A stretch of 64,000 nucleotides of DNA from Symsagittifera roscoffensis (taxonomy: Eukaryota; Xenacoelomorpha; Acoela; Convolutidae): assembly GCF_963678635.1 (NCBI RefSeq), contig NC_087065.1, positions 11,057,579-11,121,578 on the forward strand. The letters run 5' to 3'. Position numbers and translations under genes: made by a program. The notes beneath the pieces are model-generated. The model was given only the letters and a program-made list of their open reading frames with translations, was not told where the DNA came from and ran no database searches. Numbering within the stretch: the stretch's first letter is position 1; every line of letters begins with the position of its first letter. Shown here piece by piece: positions 1-10,249 of this stretch.

Positions 1-2
1 CG

Positions 3-2816
3 GATAAATATTTTGTTTCCCCGATTGTAATAACAGTGAAAAAGGACGGATCAGTAAAATTAGCGCTAGAATCAAGGGAGTTAAACAAGCAAGTCCACAA
101 AAACAAATACCAAATGCCGAATATAGAGGAGCTTATGGATACGGTAGGACAAACGATTAGCGAACGGAAATCAGGGGACATAAATTTTTCTACTATGGAT
201 CTTACGTACGCGTACGGCCAATTACCACTTAGCTCGGAAACGAGCGTTCAATGCAATTTTTCGCTGGTGGGAGGAAAATCAACGGGCACGTACCGCTTTC
301 GTGCGGGGTTCTACGGTCTTACTACCATGCCAGCTGAGTTTCAACGAGTAATGGACACGATTCTTGCGGAATTTCCGCAGGCACATGCTTTTATTGATGA
401 CATCTTGGTGGTCACCAAAGGCACGGAGATCGAGCATATCTCGACTGTTGAAAAAATTTTGCGGAAGCTGGATCGCGAAAACATGGCACTTAAGCTCATT
501 AAATGCCAATTTGCGCGGAAAGAATGTGAATGGTTGGGACACAAAATAACCCGTACAGGAGTGACGCCACTCGTCCGGAAAATAGATCCGATCGAATCGC
601 TGAAAGCACCAAAAACGGTGTCACAACTTAAATCGTTCATGGGCTCCATTCACAGTTTGCACAAATATCTTCCGGCGCTCGCGGAATCATCAGCGTCATT
701 ACGCCCCTTATTAAGCCGGAAAAACGATTTTGTCTGGAGCGATGAATGCCAAATATCATTCGAAAACCTGAAAAAGCAAGTGGCTAATATAGTGGAACTT
801 CGGCACTTTGATATACACAGAGACACAAGAATTGTGTGTGACGCTAGTCATAATGGGCTCGGAGCGGTCCTTGAGCAACTAAATTCCGACGGTTGGCGGC
901 CAATATCATTCGCATCCCGGTATTTGAACGCAGCGGAAAAAAATTACTCAACGAATGAATTGGAGATGTTAGCAGTTGTGTGGGGCGCGGAATACTTCCG
1001 AAATTATGTGCTGGGAAGAAAATTTTTAATAGTTACGGACCATAAGGCACTAGTGTCATTGCTAAATGGGAACAACAAAAAGAACAAAACAATGTTCAGC
1101 AGATTGACAAGATGGTTAGATCGTCTTATACCGTTCGATTTTCAAGTAGAACATAAACCCGGAGCAAAAATAGGACTCGCTGATTATCTTTCAAGGCACC
1201 CGTGTTTAAATCCTCAACCGATTAGCACCTACGATAGTATGTTTACGGTCGCGAAAATTAGTAGAATTAGATCCACCCTCGGATTTAGAAATAAACTCGA
1301 GTCTCCATCGGTAACTAAAAATAGACGCATTTGTAATATATCGAATAGAAAGCGACCGGTAGAGGGCGAGCGATCATGCGACGGAAATTGGACCAATCAC
1401 AAAGCGACGAATTGCATTCCCGGCAGGTCAATTGAGTTTAGCAAAAATTCAGTTGGGACTATTATTGAAGTTAACTTTGGTTACTCAAAATCTTTAAACT
1501 CGCCAATAAACATTAACAATTCAAGCAATTTAACCACGGAAAGGAAACTCAAGAAATTATTGGAACGACACCCTAGCATTAGCAGTAGTGATGATATAGA
1601 GGAGATTGATGTAAATATACAGGCGGTTACAACAGAAGTCCGGAGCACTAAAACCAACACTATTATTTCTATTCCGTCGGTTTACCCTGGTGAGAGTTAT
1701 CCACCGGTCAATCCGGAAAATAAAGTCATGTCTATTATACCAAGAAATTGTAAAGTAGTCAGCAAACAATCCGCTCTTCCCGAATTATTTAATCTTCGAT
1801 TTATAGAATCGCAATACCAGTCTGATCCACAGTTACAAGCTATTATCGAGTTAATTAAATCTAAAGACCCCCAGTTACACTCGAAAATTGCAGCAATGAG
1901 TAAGTACTTCGCACAGTATACTCAGGATTTCCACGTAAGAGACGGATGCCTGTGGATGGACGAGAGGCTAGTGATCCCTAATACTTTGCAGACGGCGGTG
2001 GTCAATAGACTCCACTATTATCACCACGGGAAATCCAGCATGATCGACGCCGCTAAGGACATCTGGTACCCTTACATGTTTCGTAGTCTCGCAACTATCG
2101 CTCGGAATTGTCCGGAATGCACATTAGCGGGTAAGAATTTGAAAAACATGTGTTCAAAGGACGATATAGGGAAAATACCTGAACCAAAAGAGCCGAATGA
2201 ATCAGTCCAATTGGATTTTTGGGGACCCATTAACTACTTGAAGGAATCTAAAAAGTATGTTTTGGTGGCGGTGGACCGGTTCTCTCGATGGCCATCAGCT
2301 ATGGTCTGTAATTCGAACCGTTCGGATAAAATTATAAAATTTTTAAAAGCCTACATAATCGCTCATGGAGTTCCCCGCCAAATCAGAGTTGACCAGGGAA
2401 CAAACTTTATGTCTAAGGAAGTTAAAACATTCTGCCATGAACAAGGAATTGAAGTCCTCATTTCGCCAGCGAATGACCATAGAGCAACAGGATGTGTTGA
2501 GCGCACGATTGGTAGCATTAAAAATTCAGTGCTGACGTATGCGCGGGAGGATAAACCGGAACCCTTGGATCGAATGGTTGAAAGAGCCCTCGGAGCCCTA
2601 AGATTTGTGAAAAACGCATCCCTCAATATAACACCGTTCGAAGCGCACCACGGCCGGGAAGCTAATACTGTCCTCAGGAACTTGACTAAAAAACCTACGT
2701 TACGGAATCTAAATTGGGAAAATGTAATACGATCGAAATATGAATGTTTAGATGAACGAGACCCGATAGCTCAAACAATGCCGAAGCCGATGGCCGGGCA
2801 GCTCAAGAGGCACTAA
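3..2816 (+). CDS. Ty3/gypsy pol polyprotein, copy 1 (5' partial, 3' frameshifted)
   Basis: This encodes reverse transcriptase, RNase H and integrase of a Ty3/gypsy LTR retrotransposon. The frame is open to the window edge, so the 5' end (gag, protease, start of RT) lies outside. Counting from the GTG at 36: RT motif A FSTMDLTYAY at 51-60 and catalytic FIDD at 119-122; RNase H acidic residues at D269 (VCDAS), E308 (NELE) and D335 (TDHK); an H2C2-like zinc region (HH...CPEC) before the integrase core; integrase triad D727, D786 and E822, giving the classical D(35)E spacing. A 383-bp deletion after 2793, relative to copy 2, shifts the frame and ends the ORF at 2816, so the gene is broken. Unit 2 of the tandem duplication repeats everything from 891. 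Confidence 0.93.
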   Translation, partial: DKYFVSPIVITVKKDGSVKLALESRELNKQVHKNKYQMPNIEELMDTVGQTISERKSGDINFSTMDLTYAYGQLPLSSETSVQCNFSLVGGKSTGTYRFRAGFYGLTTMPAEFQRVMDTILAEFPQAHAFIDDILVVTKGTEIEHISTVEKILRKLDRENMALKLIKCQFARKECEWLGHKITRTGVTPLVRKIDPIESLKAPKTVSQLKSFMGSIHSLHKYLPALAESSASLRPLLSRKNDFVWSDECQISFENLKKQVANIVELRHFDIHRDTRIVCDASHNGLGAVLEQLNSDGWRPISFASRYLNAAEKNYSTNELEMLAVVWGAEYFRNYVLGRKFLIVTDHKALVSLLNGNNKKNKTMFSRLTRWLDRLIPFDFQVEHKPGAKIGLADYLSRHPCLNPQPISTYDSMFTVAKISRIRSTLGFRNKLESPSVTKNRRICNISNRKRPVEGERSCDGNWTNHKATNCIPGRSIEFSKNSVGTIIEVNFGYSKSLNSPININNSSNLTTERKLKKLLERHPSISSSDDIEEIDVNIQAVTTEVRSTKTNTIISIPSVYPGESYPPVNPENKVMSIIPRNCKVVSKQSALPELFNLRFIESQYQSDPQLQAIIELIKSKDPQLHSKIAAMSKYFAQYTQDFHVRDGCLWMDERLVIPNTLQTAVVNRLHYYHHGKSSMIDAAKDIWYPYMFRSLATIARNCPECTLAGKNLKNMCSKDDIGKIPEPKEPNESVQLDFWGPINYLKESKKYVLVAVDRFSRWPSAMVCNSNRSDKIIKFLKAYIIAHGVPRQIRVDQGTNFMSKEVKTFCHEQGIEVLISPANDHRATGCVERTIGSIKNSVLTYAREDKPEPLDRMVERALGALRFVKNASLNITPFEAHHGREANTVLRNLTKKPTLRNLNWENVIRSKYECLDERDPIAQTMPKPMAGQLKRH

Positions 2817-2835
2817 AGAAAGTCAGCAAACGATC

Positions 2836-3309
2836 ATGGGAAAGGGAGCAAAATTCCAAATTCTGGAATCCACAGAAAATTCCGACTCAGAATCGGAGGA
2901 CCAGTTACCACTGAGTACAACCATCCTAGTGGCGAAACCAACAAGAGGGCGAGAAAACGGTGGAGAAGATGGACAGGGACCATCTAGTGGGGGACGGGAT
3001 CCAGTTCAACCAGAGGCCTTCGGGGTTCGTCCCAGTAATAAGGAGACGGAACAAGGAAACACGTTGGCAGGTGAAACAGGAATCCGGAATGACTGGGAGA
3101 GAACAAATACCGAAGGAGCCGAACCACAAGAAACAATTACCGAAGGAATCGAATCACAAGAAACGGAGCGCGAACCACAGCAGATATCAGTAACCGGGGT
3201 AAGAAACGGGGCCGGAAACAACGACTTGTTTCCTATTCTAGCCAAGATTCGGCCAGCTCGTTGGATGAAACAAGCTCGAGACGTTCGGGCAGGAAGCGGA
3301 CCGCAGTGA
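2836..3309 (+). pseudogene. Frameshifted C-terminal tail of gypsy pol copy 1
   Basis: This stretch corresponds to residues after the integrase core in copy 2 (about 7776-8250). It is rich in Glu, Gln, Thr and Gly with no recognised domain, and contains repeats of the type EPQETITEGIESQETE. It is out of frame with the pol ORF above because of the 383-bp deletion. A second small difference (GGGGTAAG here, GGGGGAAAG in copy 2 near 8139) shifts the last 37 codons, so the basic KKRGRKQR tail of copy 2 is lost. It is not a separate gene. Confidence 0.8.
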
Positions 3310-3580
3310 CCAAGATGGGGGGGGGTCATGATTGACAACATTAGAAAAACGGACAAAGCCGGAGCTATCGAAGAAAAAGAGTGAAAAGATGAGGAATAAA
3401 ATGGAGCTCAAAACAATCTATAAAACTTTGCTAAAATGGAAAGGTCCAGGGAGAGGACATGCTGTGTACCAGCAAAAACTCAAAAGTTTGTGTTTAAAGA
3501 ACTGTAGTTGATTTGAAAACTTATTATTAACCCTATTGTTTACGGTTAACATTTGATATTGGATTTGAGTATTATTTATT

Positions 3581-3769
3581 ACAAGGAGGGAAATGTCATA
3601 GTATCTAAATTTAGTTCATGTTTCAATTCTAGTCGTGTTATCTATTTCAATTATCTGTCTGGCGCTAACCGGTATTTAACCTTCGGAGTTTGTCTGTCAC
3701 CTTCGGATGACAGCCATCTTATTGTCTCCGACTTACTTTCTGAACTACGGTTTGCTTATTAACAAGACA
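3581..3769 (+). repeat. Polypurine tract and candidate 3' LTR of gypsy copy 1
   Basis: The purine run ACAAGGAGGGAAA (3581-3593) is directly followed by TGTCATAG, the usual PPT-to-LTR arrangement. The LTR would start at 3594. Its end is uncertain; AACAAGACA at 3769 gives a TG...CA boundary and a short LTR of about 176 bp. The 5' LTR lies outside the window, so the end cannot be confirmed by pairing. Unit 2 carries the same block at 8523-8711. Confidence 0.6.
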
Positions 3770-3821
3770 TTTAATTCATACATCCAAACCGTCTTTTCAC
3801 ATAGCTTATGAAAAAAAAAAC

Positions 3822-4033
3822 GTTGGACCAAGTTAACATCCTCCCCCCAAATCCGTTTAGGGGGGAGGATGTTAACTTGGTTCTGAGATCGAATTTTCAG
3901 CCAATCAGAATCGAGCATTTTACATGCAGCGCTTAGCAAATTTAATTTTAATTAAGCGCTGGGGTGGAGGATCTTAACTTGGTCTATTTGGGAGGGGGGG
4001 GGGGGGGGAGGATGTTAACTTGATCCAAACCGT
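3822..4033. mobile_element. MITE-like insert with inverted AAGTTAACATCCTCC arms and a poly-G run
   Basis: A perfect 21-bp hairpin lies at 3828-3848 and 3860-3880 (arms CCAAGTTAACATCC..., loop 11 nt). The motif GAGGATSTTAACTTGG appears again at about 3967 and 4009, so the outer ends form terminal inverted repeats. A 15-base G run sits at 3994-4008. The flanks carry a direct repeat ATCCAAACCGT (3782 and 4023), which could be a target duplication. No coding capacity. Confidence 0.6.
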
Positions 4034-5313
4034 TTTTCCCCTCCTAAATTGATTTGGAGGGAAATTGTAGGGTTGATCCCAATTTCTCATAAGAGCAAAG
4101 CCCCGAAATTACTGTCTGCCCTTTGACTAAACTAATTTTCCTTTGAAAAGTTGATCGAAAAATACAAATTGTTAATTTTTAAATAGTTATATTACAAATT
4201 TTTTAAAATAGTTTTATTAGATCAGATCAAAAAACATCCAAAATTTCAATGCTCGCAATTTCCCCAATCAATGGCTTTTTTAATAAATCTCTCAGATGAG
4301 AGTCTTCTCTAAACGGTTCTTAAGCATTTTTTATTAGAAAAGCATTAGACAAATAGTGATGAAAACTAAATTTATTGTTCCTACCATTGAAAATGGGGAG
4401 GAATTTGTTTTCGGGTGTGTCTTAGTTTTTTTCTTCTTTTTGTTTACCACGCAAAATCAGGTACCACAAATAATCATCGGACTGGGTTGATGGGTTGAAT
4501 GATATATCACAATAAAGCGCTATTAGTGGTGATTTGAACCACATTACCAATTACAAAAAATTTTCCCAGTGTTGAGAAAAACCGGCTTAAATTTTTTAAT
4601 TTTTTTTTCTTATTTTGAGCAAATAAAGTGAGCGAGCAGTCTTCTTATGGCTTAAAAGCTTATAATAGCATAATTTAAAACGTAAAAACTTAGTTATACT
4701 TAGGTAACTTTAGTTCACAAATTAATTCTAATGAAATTAGTTCGAGAACTTTTCAAACTTAACACTAGATTGAGAAAAATGCGTTTCAAGTTTTGCGATT
4801 TGGTTGGTTTTGCCCGGTTAATTTAAAATCAGCGTTGTAGATATATATCAGACACAAATTTTGGCAATTTAGCCAGGAAAAGAGCTCCTTCTGCAACTTG
4901 GATCGCAACAGATCAACTTCTTTAAATTGCCTAAAAATGATAAATTAGAAGAACTGATTATCTGAGGGATTCGATTCAGTGACCGACAAAATGGGTCAAC
5001 CTTTGGTCTTGTTTCACGCCATCCCTTTTTTGGCAGACTAAATAACAAAAAAAAATTTAAATAAAATGTTAACAATAAAATGCATCATAAGGCGCATCTG
5101 GCTCTAATTCATACTAAATTAGAGTGGGAACCGCGCGCCGAAGCAATGCAATTTTGTATTCAAAATCTTTCAAGAAACTCCTTAAAAACAGCATATGTTT
5201 TGCCATTTATTTCAAAAAAGTCATTTAAGATCACCAGTTTCATCCCCCTCAAAAAAGTTAATAGTTCTGCCTCTACACGTATATACAATTCAGACATTAG
5301 TCTTAATTTTCAG
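4034..5313. other. AT-rich non-coding flank (unit 1)
   Basis: No gene is supported. An 80-codon open frame at 5080-5322 is conserved at its start in unit 2 (10013) but diverges after about 45 codons and has no recognisable domain. The stretch ends in a good 3' splice site (TTTTCAG at 5307-5313), so it may be intron sequence of the gene owning the exon at 5314. Confidence 0.5.
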
Positions 5314-5447
5314 CCTACTTGAATAAACTGCACAAATTCAGAGATCAAGAACAATTCGATCTCTTCACGCCATTGGCAGAAAACATTGCAGTTTATGTGA
5401 AGCGCAGTCACAAGACCTCGTCCAATCTCTACACTCAACCACTCACC
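5314..5447 (+). pseudogene. Truncated duplicate of the sulfotransferase-like exon
   Basis: It follows a TTTTCAG acceptor and matches the first 134 bases of the exon at 10250-10500, with the same protein start (YLNKLHKFRDQEQF...). It is cut by the tandem-duplication junction and continues in frame into gypsy RNase H, so it cannot encode a normal host exon. Confidence 0.7.
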
Positions 5448-8273
5448 GGTTGGCGGCCAATATCATTCGCATCCCGGTATTTGAACGCAGCGGAAAAAAA
5501 TTACTCAACGAATGAATTGGAGATGTTAGCAGTTGTGTGGGGCGCGGAATACTTCCGAAATTATGTGCTGGGAAGAAAATTTTTAATAGTTACGGACCAT
5601 AAGGCACTAGTGTCATTGCTAAATGGGAACAACAAAAAGAACAAAACAATGTTCAGCAGATTGACAAGATGGTTAGATCGTCTTATACCGTTCGATTTTC
5701 AAGTAGAACATAAACCCGGAGCAAAAATAGGACTCGCTGATTATCTTTCAAGGCACCCGTGTTTAAATCCTCAACCGATTAGCACCTACGATAGTATGTT
5801 TACGGTCGCGAAAATTAGTAGAATTAGATCCACCCTCGGATTTAGAAATAAACTCGAGTCTCCATCGGTAACTAAAAATAGACGCATTTGTAATATATCG
5901 AATAGAAAGCGACCGGTAGAGGGCGAGCGATCATGCGACGGAAATTGGACCAATCACAAAGCGACGAATTGCATTCCCGGCAGGTCAATTGAGTTTAGCA
6001 AAAATTCAGTTGGGACTATTATTGAAGTTAACTTTGGTTACTCAAAATCTTTAAACTCGCCAATAAACATTAACAATTCAAGCAATTTAACCACGGAAAG
6101 GAAACTCAAGAAATTATTGGAACGACACCCTAGCATTAGCAGTAGTGATGATATAGAGGAGATTGATGTAAATATACAGGCGGTTACAACAGAAGTCCGG
6201 AGCACTAAAACCAACACTATTATTTCTATTCCGTCGGTTTACCCTGGTGAGAGTTATCCACCGGTCAATCCGGAAAATAAAGTCATGTCTATTATACCAA
6301 GAAATTGTAAAGTAGTCAGCAAACAATCCGCTCTTCCCGAATTATTTAATCTTCGATTTATAGAATCGCAATACCAGTCTGATCCACAGTTACAAGCTAT
6401 TATCGAGTTAATTAAATCTAAAGACCCCCAGTTACACTCGAAAATTGCAGCAATGAGTAAGTACTTCGCACAGTATACTCAGGATTTCCACGTAAGAGAC
6501 GGATGCCTGTGGATGGACGAGAGGCTAGTGATCCCTAATACTTTGCAGACGGCGGTGGTCAATAGACTCCACTATTATCACCACGGGAAATCCAGCATGA
6601 TCGACGCCGCTAAGGACATCTGGTACCCTTACATGTTTCGTAGTCTCGCAACTATCGCTGGGAATTGTCCGGAATGCACATTAGCGGGTAAGAATTTGAA
6701 AAACATGTGTTCAAAGGACGATATAGGGAAAATACCTGAACCAAAAGAGCCGAATGAATCAGTCCAATTGGATTTTTGGGGACCCATTAACTACTTGAAG
6801 GAATCTAAAAAGTATGTTTTGGTGGCGGTGGACCGGTTCTCTCGATGGCCATCAGCTATGGTCTGTAATTCGAACCGTTCGGATAAAATTATAAAATTTT
6901 TAAAAGCCTACATAATCGCTCATGGAGTTCCCCGCCAAATCAGAGTTGACCAGGGAACAAACTTTATGTCTAAGGAAGTTAAAACATTCTGCCATGAACA
7001 AGGAATTGAAGTCCTCATTTCGCCAGCGAATGACCATAGAGCAACAGGATGTGTTGAGCGCACGATTGGTAGCATTAAAAATTCAGTGCTGACGTATGCG
7101 CGGGAGGATAAACCGGAACCCTTGGATCGAATGGTTGAAAGAGCCCTCGGAGCCCTAAGATTTGTGAAAAACGCATCCCTCAATATAACACCGTTCGAAG
7201 CGCACCACGGCCGGGAAGCTAATACTGTCCTCAGGAACTTGACTAAAAAACCTACGTTACGGAATCTAAATTGGGAAAATGTAATACGATCGAAATATGA
7301 ATGTTTAGATGAACGAGACCCGATAGCTCAAACAATGCCGAAGCCGATGGACACCAACTGGGGAATCCGATCGGATACTGAGTATGACCGGAAAAATAGA
7401 CGGGGACCACTAAGATTGGCCGAGGAACAGGCAGCAAATCAAGATGATGAACCTGGGATTGCACGGGCACCAAATGACCCTGTGGAGGTACCACCGGCAG
7501 TGGTAATGCAGAGGACCGGGGAGCGAAATATGAATAGGTATAGACCATTAAGGTCCAAAATAGTTGATCAAACTGAACATACTATTAAAATGAGTAACGG
7601 TGCGGTGCTTAGGAAATCAGGAGTAGCGCTCAGGAAGGCCAAAGTTCCTAAAAAGCGGATGCCGGGAGGACCATTACCCACACCGCCAACGCCGTGGGAT
7701 CTGAAAAGGAAGCTCAAATTGAGACAACACCAACCGGGCAGCTCAAGAGGCACTAAAGAAAGTCAGCAAACGATCATGGGAAAGGGAGCAAAATTCCAAA
7801 TTCTGGAATCCACAGAAAATTCCGACTCAGAATCGGAGGACCAGTTACCACTGAGTACAACCATCCTAGTGGCGAAACCAACAAGAGGGCGAGAAAACGG
7901 TGGAGAAGATGGACAGGGACCATCTAGTGGGGGACGGGATCCAGTTCAACCAGAGGCCTTCGGGGTTCGTCCCAGTAATAAGGAGACGGAACAAGGAAAC
8001 ACGTTGGCAGGTGAAACAGGAATCCGGAATGACTGGGAGAGAACAAATACCGAAGGAGCCGAACCACAAGAAACAATTACCGAAGGAATCGAATCACAAG
8101 AAACGGAGCGCGAACCACAGCAGATATCAGTAACCGGGGGAAAGAAACGGGGCCGGAAACAACGACTTGTTTCCTATTCTAGCCAAGATTCGGCCAGCTC
8201 GTTGGATGAAACAAGCTCGAGACGTTCGGGCAGGAAGCGGACCGCAGTGACCAAGATGGGGGGGGGGTCATGA
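5319..8273 (+). CDS. Ty3/gypsy pol copy 2 (RNase H, integrase, tail) fused to an exon fragment
   Basis: This 984-codon ORF is chimeric. The first 43 codons come from the duplicated exon; the rest is gypsy pol starting inside RNase H (GWRPISFASRY...). The RT domain is absent. RNase H keeps the second and third acidic residues (NELE, TDHK) but lacks the first (VCDAS). The integrase triad is intact at D485, D544 and E580 with D(35)E spacing. The tail holds Pro-rich and Glu/Gln-rich segments and ends in basic KKRGRKQR and SGRKRTAV motifs, which may bind nucleic acid (inference). It differs from copy 1 by an Arg-to-Gly change in TIA(R/G)NCPEC. The listed start is a TTG inside the exon, not a real start codon; if expressed, it would be by splicing or read-through. 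Confidence 0.85.
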   Translation: MNKLHKFRDQEQFDLFTPLAENIAVYVKRSHKTSSNLYTQPLTGWRPISFASRYLNAAEKNYSTNELEMLAVVWGAEYFRNYVLGRKFLIVTDHKALVSLLNGNNKKNKTMFSRLTRWLDRLIPFDFQVEHKPGAKIGLADYLSRHPCLNPQPISTYDSMFTVAKISRIRSTLGFRNKLESPSVTKNRRICNISNRKRPVEGERSCDGNWTNHKATNCIPGRSIEFSKNSVGTIIEVNFGYSKSLNSPININNSSNLTTERKLKKLLERHPSISSSDDIEEIDVNIQAVTTEVRSTKTNTIISIPSVYPGESYPPVNPENKVMSIIPRNCKVVSKQSALPELFNLRFIESQYQSDPQLQAIIELIKSKDPQLHSKIAAMSKYFAQYTQDFHVRDGCLWMDERLVIPNTLQTAVVNRLHYYHHGKSSMIDAAKDIWYPYMFRSLATIAGNCPECTLAGKNLKNMCSKDDIGKIPEPKEPNESVQLDFWGPINYLKESKKYVLVAVDRFSRWPSAMVCNSNRSDKIIKFLKAYIIAHGVPRQIRVDQGTNFMSKEVKTFCHEQGIEVLISPANDHRATGCVERTIGSIKNSVLTYAREDKPEPLDRMVERALGALRFVKNASLNITPFEAHHGREANTVLRNLTKKPTLRNLNWENVIRSKYECLDERDPIAQTMPKPMDTNWGIRSDTEYDRKNRRGPLRLAEEQAANQDDEPGIARAPNDPVEVPPAVVMQRTGERNMNRYRPLRSKIVDQTEHTIKMSNGAVLRKSGVALRKAKVPKKRMPGGPLPTPPTPWDLKRKLKLRQHQPGSSRGTKESQQTIMGKGAKFQILESTENSDSESEDQLPLSTTILVAKPTRGRENGGEDGQGPSSGGRDPVQPEAFGVRPSNKETEQGNTLAGETGIRNDWERTNTEGAEPQETITEGIESQETEREPQQISVTGGKKRGRKQRLVSYSSQDSASSLDETSSRRSGRKRTAVTKMGGGS

Positions 8274-8522
8274 TTGACAACATTAGAAAAACGGACAAAG
8301 CCGGAGCTATCGAAGAAAAAGAGTGAAAAGATGAGGAATAAAATGGAGCTCAAAACAATCTATAAAACTTTGCTAAAATGGAAAGGTCCAGGGAGAGGAC
8401 ATGCTGTGTACCAGCAAAAACTCAAAAGTTTGTGTTTAAAGAACTGTAGTTGATTTGAAAACTTATTATTAACCCTATTGTTTACGGTTAACATTTGATA
8501 TTGGATTTGAGTATTATTTATT

Positions 8523-8711
8523 ACAAGGAGGGAAATGTCATAGTATCTAAATTTAGTTCATGTTTCAATTCTAGTCGTGTTATCTATTTCAATTATCTGT
8601 CTGGCGCTAACCGGTATTTAACCTTCGGAGTTTGTCTGTCACCTTCGGATGACAGCCATCTTATTGTCTCCGACTTACTTTCTGAACTACGGTTTGCTTA
8701 TTAACAAGACA
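8523..8711 (+). repeat. Polypurine tract and candidate 3' LTR, unit 2
   Basis: Same arrangement as at 3581: ACAAGGAGGGAAA then TGTCATAG at 8536. The same tentative end AACAAGACA falls at 8711. It is essentially identical to the unit 1 copy, as expected of a recent duplication. Confidence 0.6.
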
Positions 8712-8763
8712 TTTAATTCATACATCCAAACCGTCTTTTCACATAGCTTATGAAAAAAAAAAC

Positions 8764-8969
8764 GTTGGACCAAGTTAACATCCTCCCCCCAAATCCGTTT
8801 AGGGGGGAGGATGTTAACTTGGTTCTGAGATCGAATTTTCAGCCAATCAGAATCGAGCATTTTACATGCAGCGCTTAGCAAATTTAATTTTAATTAAGCG
8901 CTGGGGTGGAGGATCTTAACTTGGTCTATTTGGGAGGGGGGGGGGAGGATGTTAACTTGATCCAAACCG
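8764..8969. mobile_element. MITE-like insert, unit 2 copy
   Basis: Second copy of the hairpin element. The perfect palindrome lies at 8770-8822. The G run here is 10 bases (about 8936-8945) against 15 in unit 1, which looks like slippage after duplication. Confidence 0.6.
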
Positions 8970-10249
8970 TTTTTCCCCTCCTAAATTGATTTGGAGGGAA
9001 ATTGTAGGGTTGATCCCAATTTCTCATAAGAGCAAAGCCCCGAAATTACTGTCTGCCCTTTGACTAAACTAATTTTCCTTTGAAAAGTTGATCGAAAAAT
9101 ACAAATTGTTAATTTTTAAATAGTTATATTACAAATTTTTTAAAATAGTTTTATTAGATCAGATCAAAAAACATCCAAAATTTCAATGCTCGCAATTTCC
9201 CCAATCAATGGCTATTTTAATAAATCTCTCAGATGAGAGTCTTCTCTAAACGGTTCTTAAGCATTTTTTATTAGAAAAGCATTAGACAAATAGTGATGAA
9301 AACTAAATTTATTGTTCCTACCATTGAAAATGGGGAGGAATTTGTTTTCGGGTGTGTCTTAGTTTTTTTCTTCTTTTTGTTTACCACGCAAAATCAGGTA
9401 CCACAAATAATCATCTGGGTTGATGGGTTGAATGATATATCACAATAAAGCGCTATTAGTGGTGATTTGAACCACATTACCAATTACAAAAAATTTTCCC
9501 AGTGTTGAGAAAAACCGGCTTAAATTTTTTATTTTTTTTTTCTTATTTTGAGCAAATAAAGTGAGCGAGCAGTCTTCTTATGGCTTAAAAGCTTATAATA
9601 GCATAATTTAAAACGTAAAAACTTAGTTATACTTAGGTAACTTTAGTTCACAAATTAATTCTAATGAAATTAGTTCGAGAACTTTTCAAACTTAACACTA
9701 GATGGAGAAAAATGCGTTTCAAGTTTTGCGATTTGGTTGGTTTTGCCCGGTTAATTTAAAATCAGCGTTTTAGATATATATCAGACACAAATTTTGGCAA
9801 TTTAGCCAAGAAAAGAGTTCCTTCTGCAACTTGGATCGCAACAGATCAACTTCTTTAAATTGCCTAAAAATGATAAATTAGAAGAACTGATTATCTGAGG
9901 GATTCGATTCAATGACCGACAAACGGGTCAGCCTTTGGTTTTGTTTCACGCCATCCCTTTTTGGCAGACTAAATAACAAAAAAGAAAATTTGAATAAAAT
10001 GTTAACCCTAAAATGCATCATGAGGCGCATCTGGCTCTAATTTATAGTAAATTAGAGTGGGAACCGCGCGCCGAAGCAATGCAATTTTGTATTCAAAATC
10101 TTTCAAGAAACTCCTTAAAAACAGCATATGTTTTGCCATTTATTTCAAAAAAAAGTCAATTAAGATTGTCAATTTTATCCCCCTCAAAAAAAGTTAATAG
10201 TTCTGCCTCTACACGCATATAAAATTCAGACATTAGTCTTCATTTTCAG
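8970..10249. other. AT-rich non-coding flank (unit 2), probable intron
   Basis: No gene is seen. It aligns with 4034-5313 with scattered substitutions and small indels, most of them between about 9.9 and 10.25 kb. It ends with ATTTTCAG at 10249, a strong 3' splice site. Confidence 0.5.

Noticed and set aside
2926-3356. Minus-strand frames opposite the pol tail (67 and 116 codons)
   Set aside because: Shadows of the Glu/Gln/Gly-rich tail; repeated in unit 2 only because the DNA is duplicated.
4520-4550. T-arm-like GTGGTTCAAATCACCAC on the minus strand
   Set aside because: No acceptor, D or anticodon arm around it; only a chance hairpin.
5080-5322. Possible second exon MHHKAHLALIHTKLEWEPRAEAMQF
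   Set aside because: The frame diverges from its unit 2 copy after about 45 codons, has no splice signals at sensible places and no domain.
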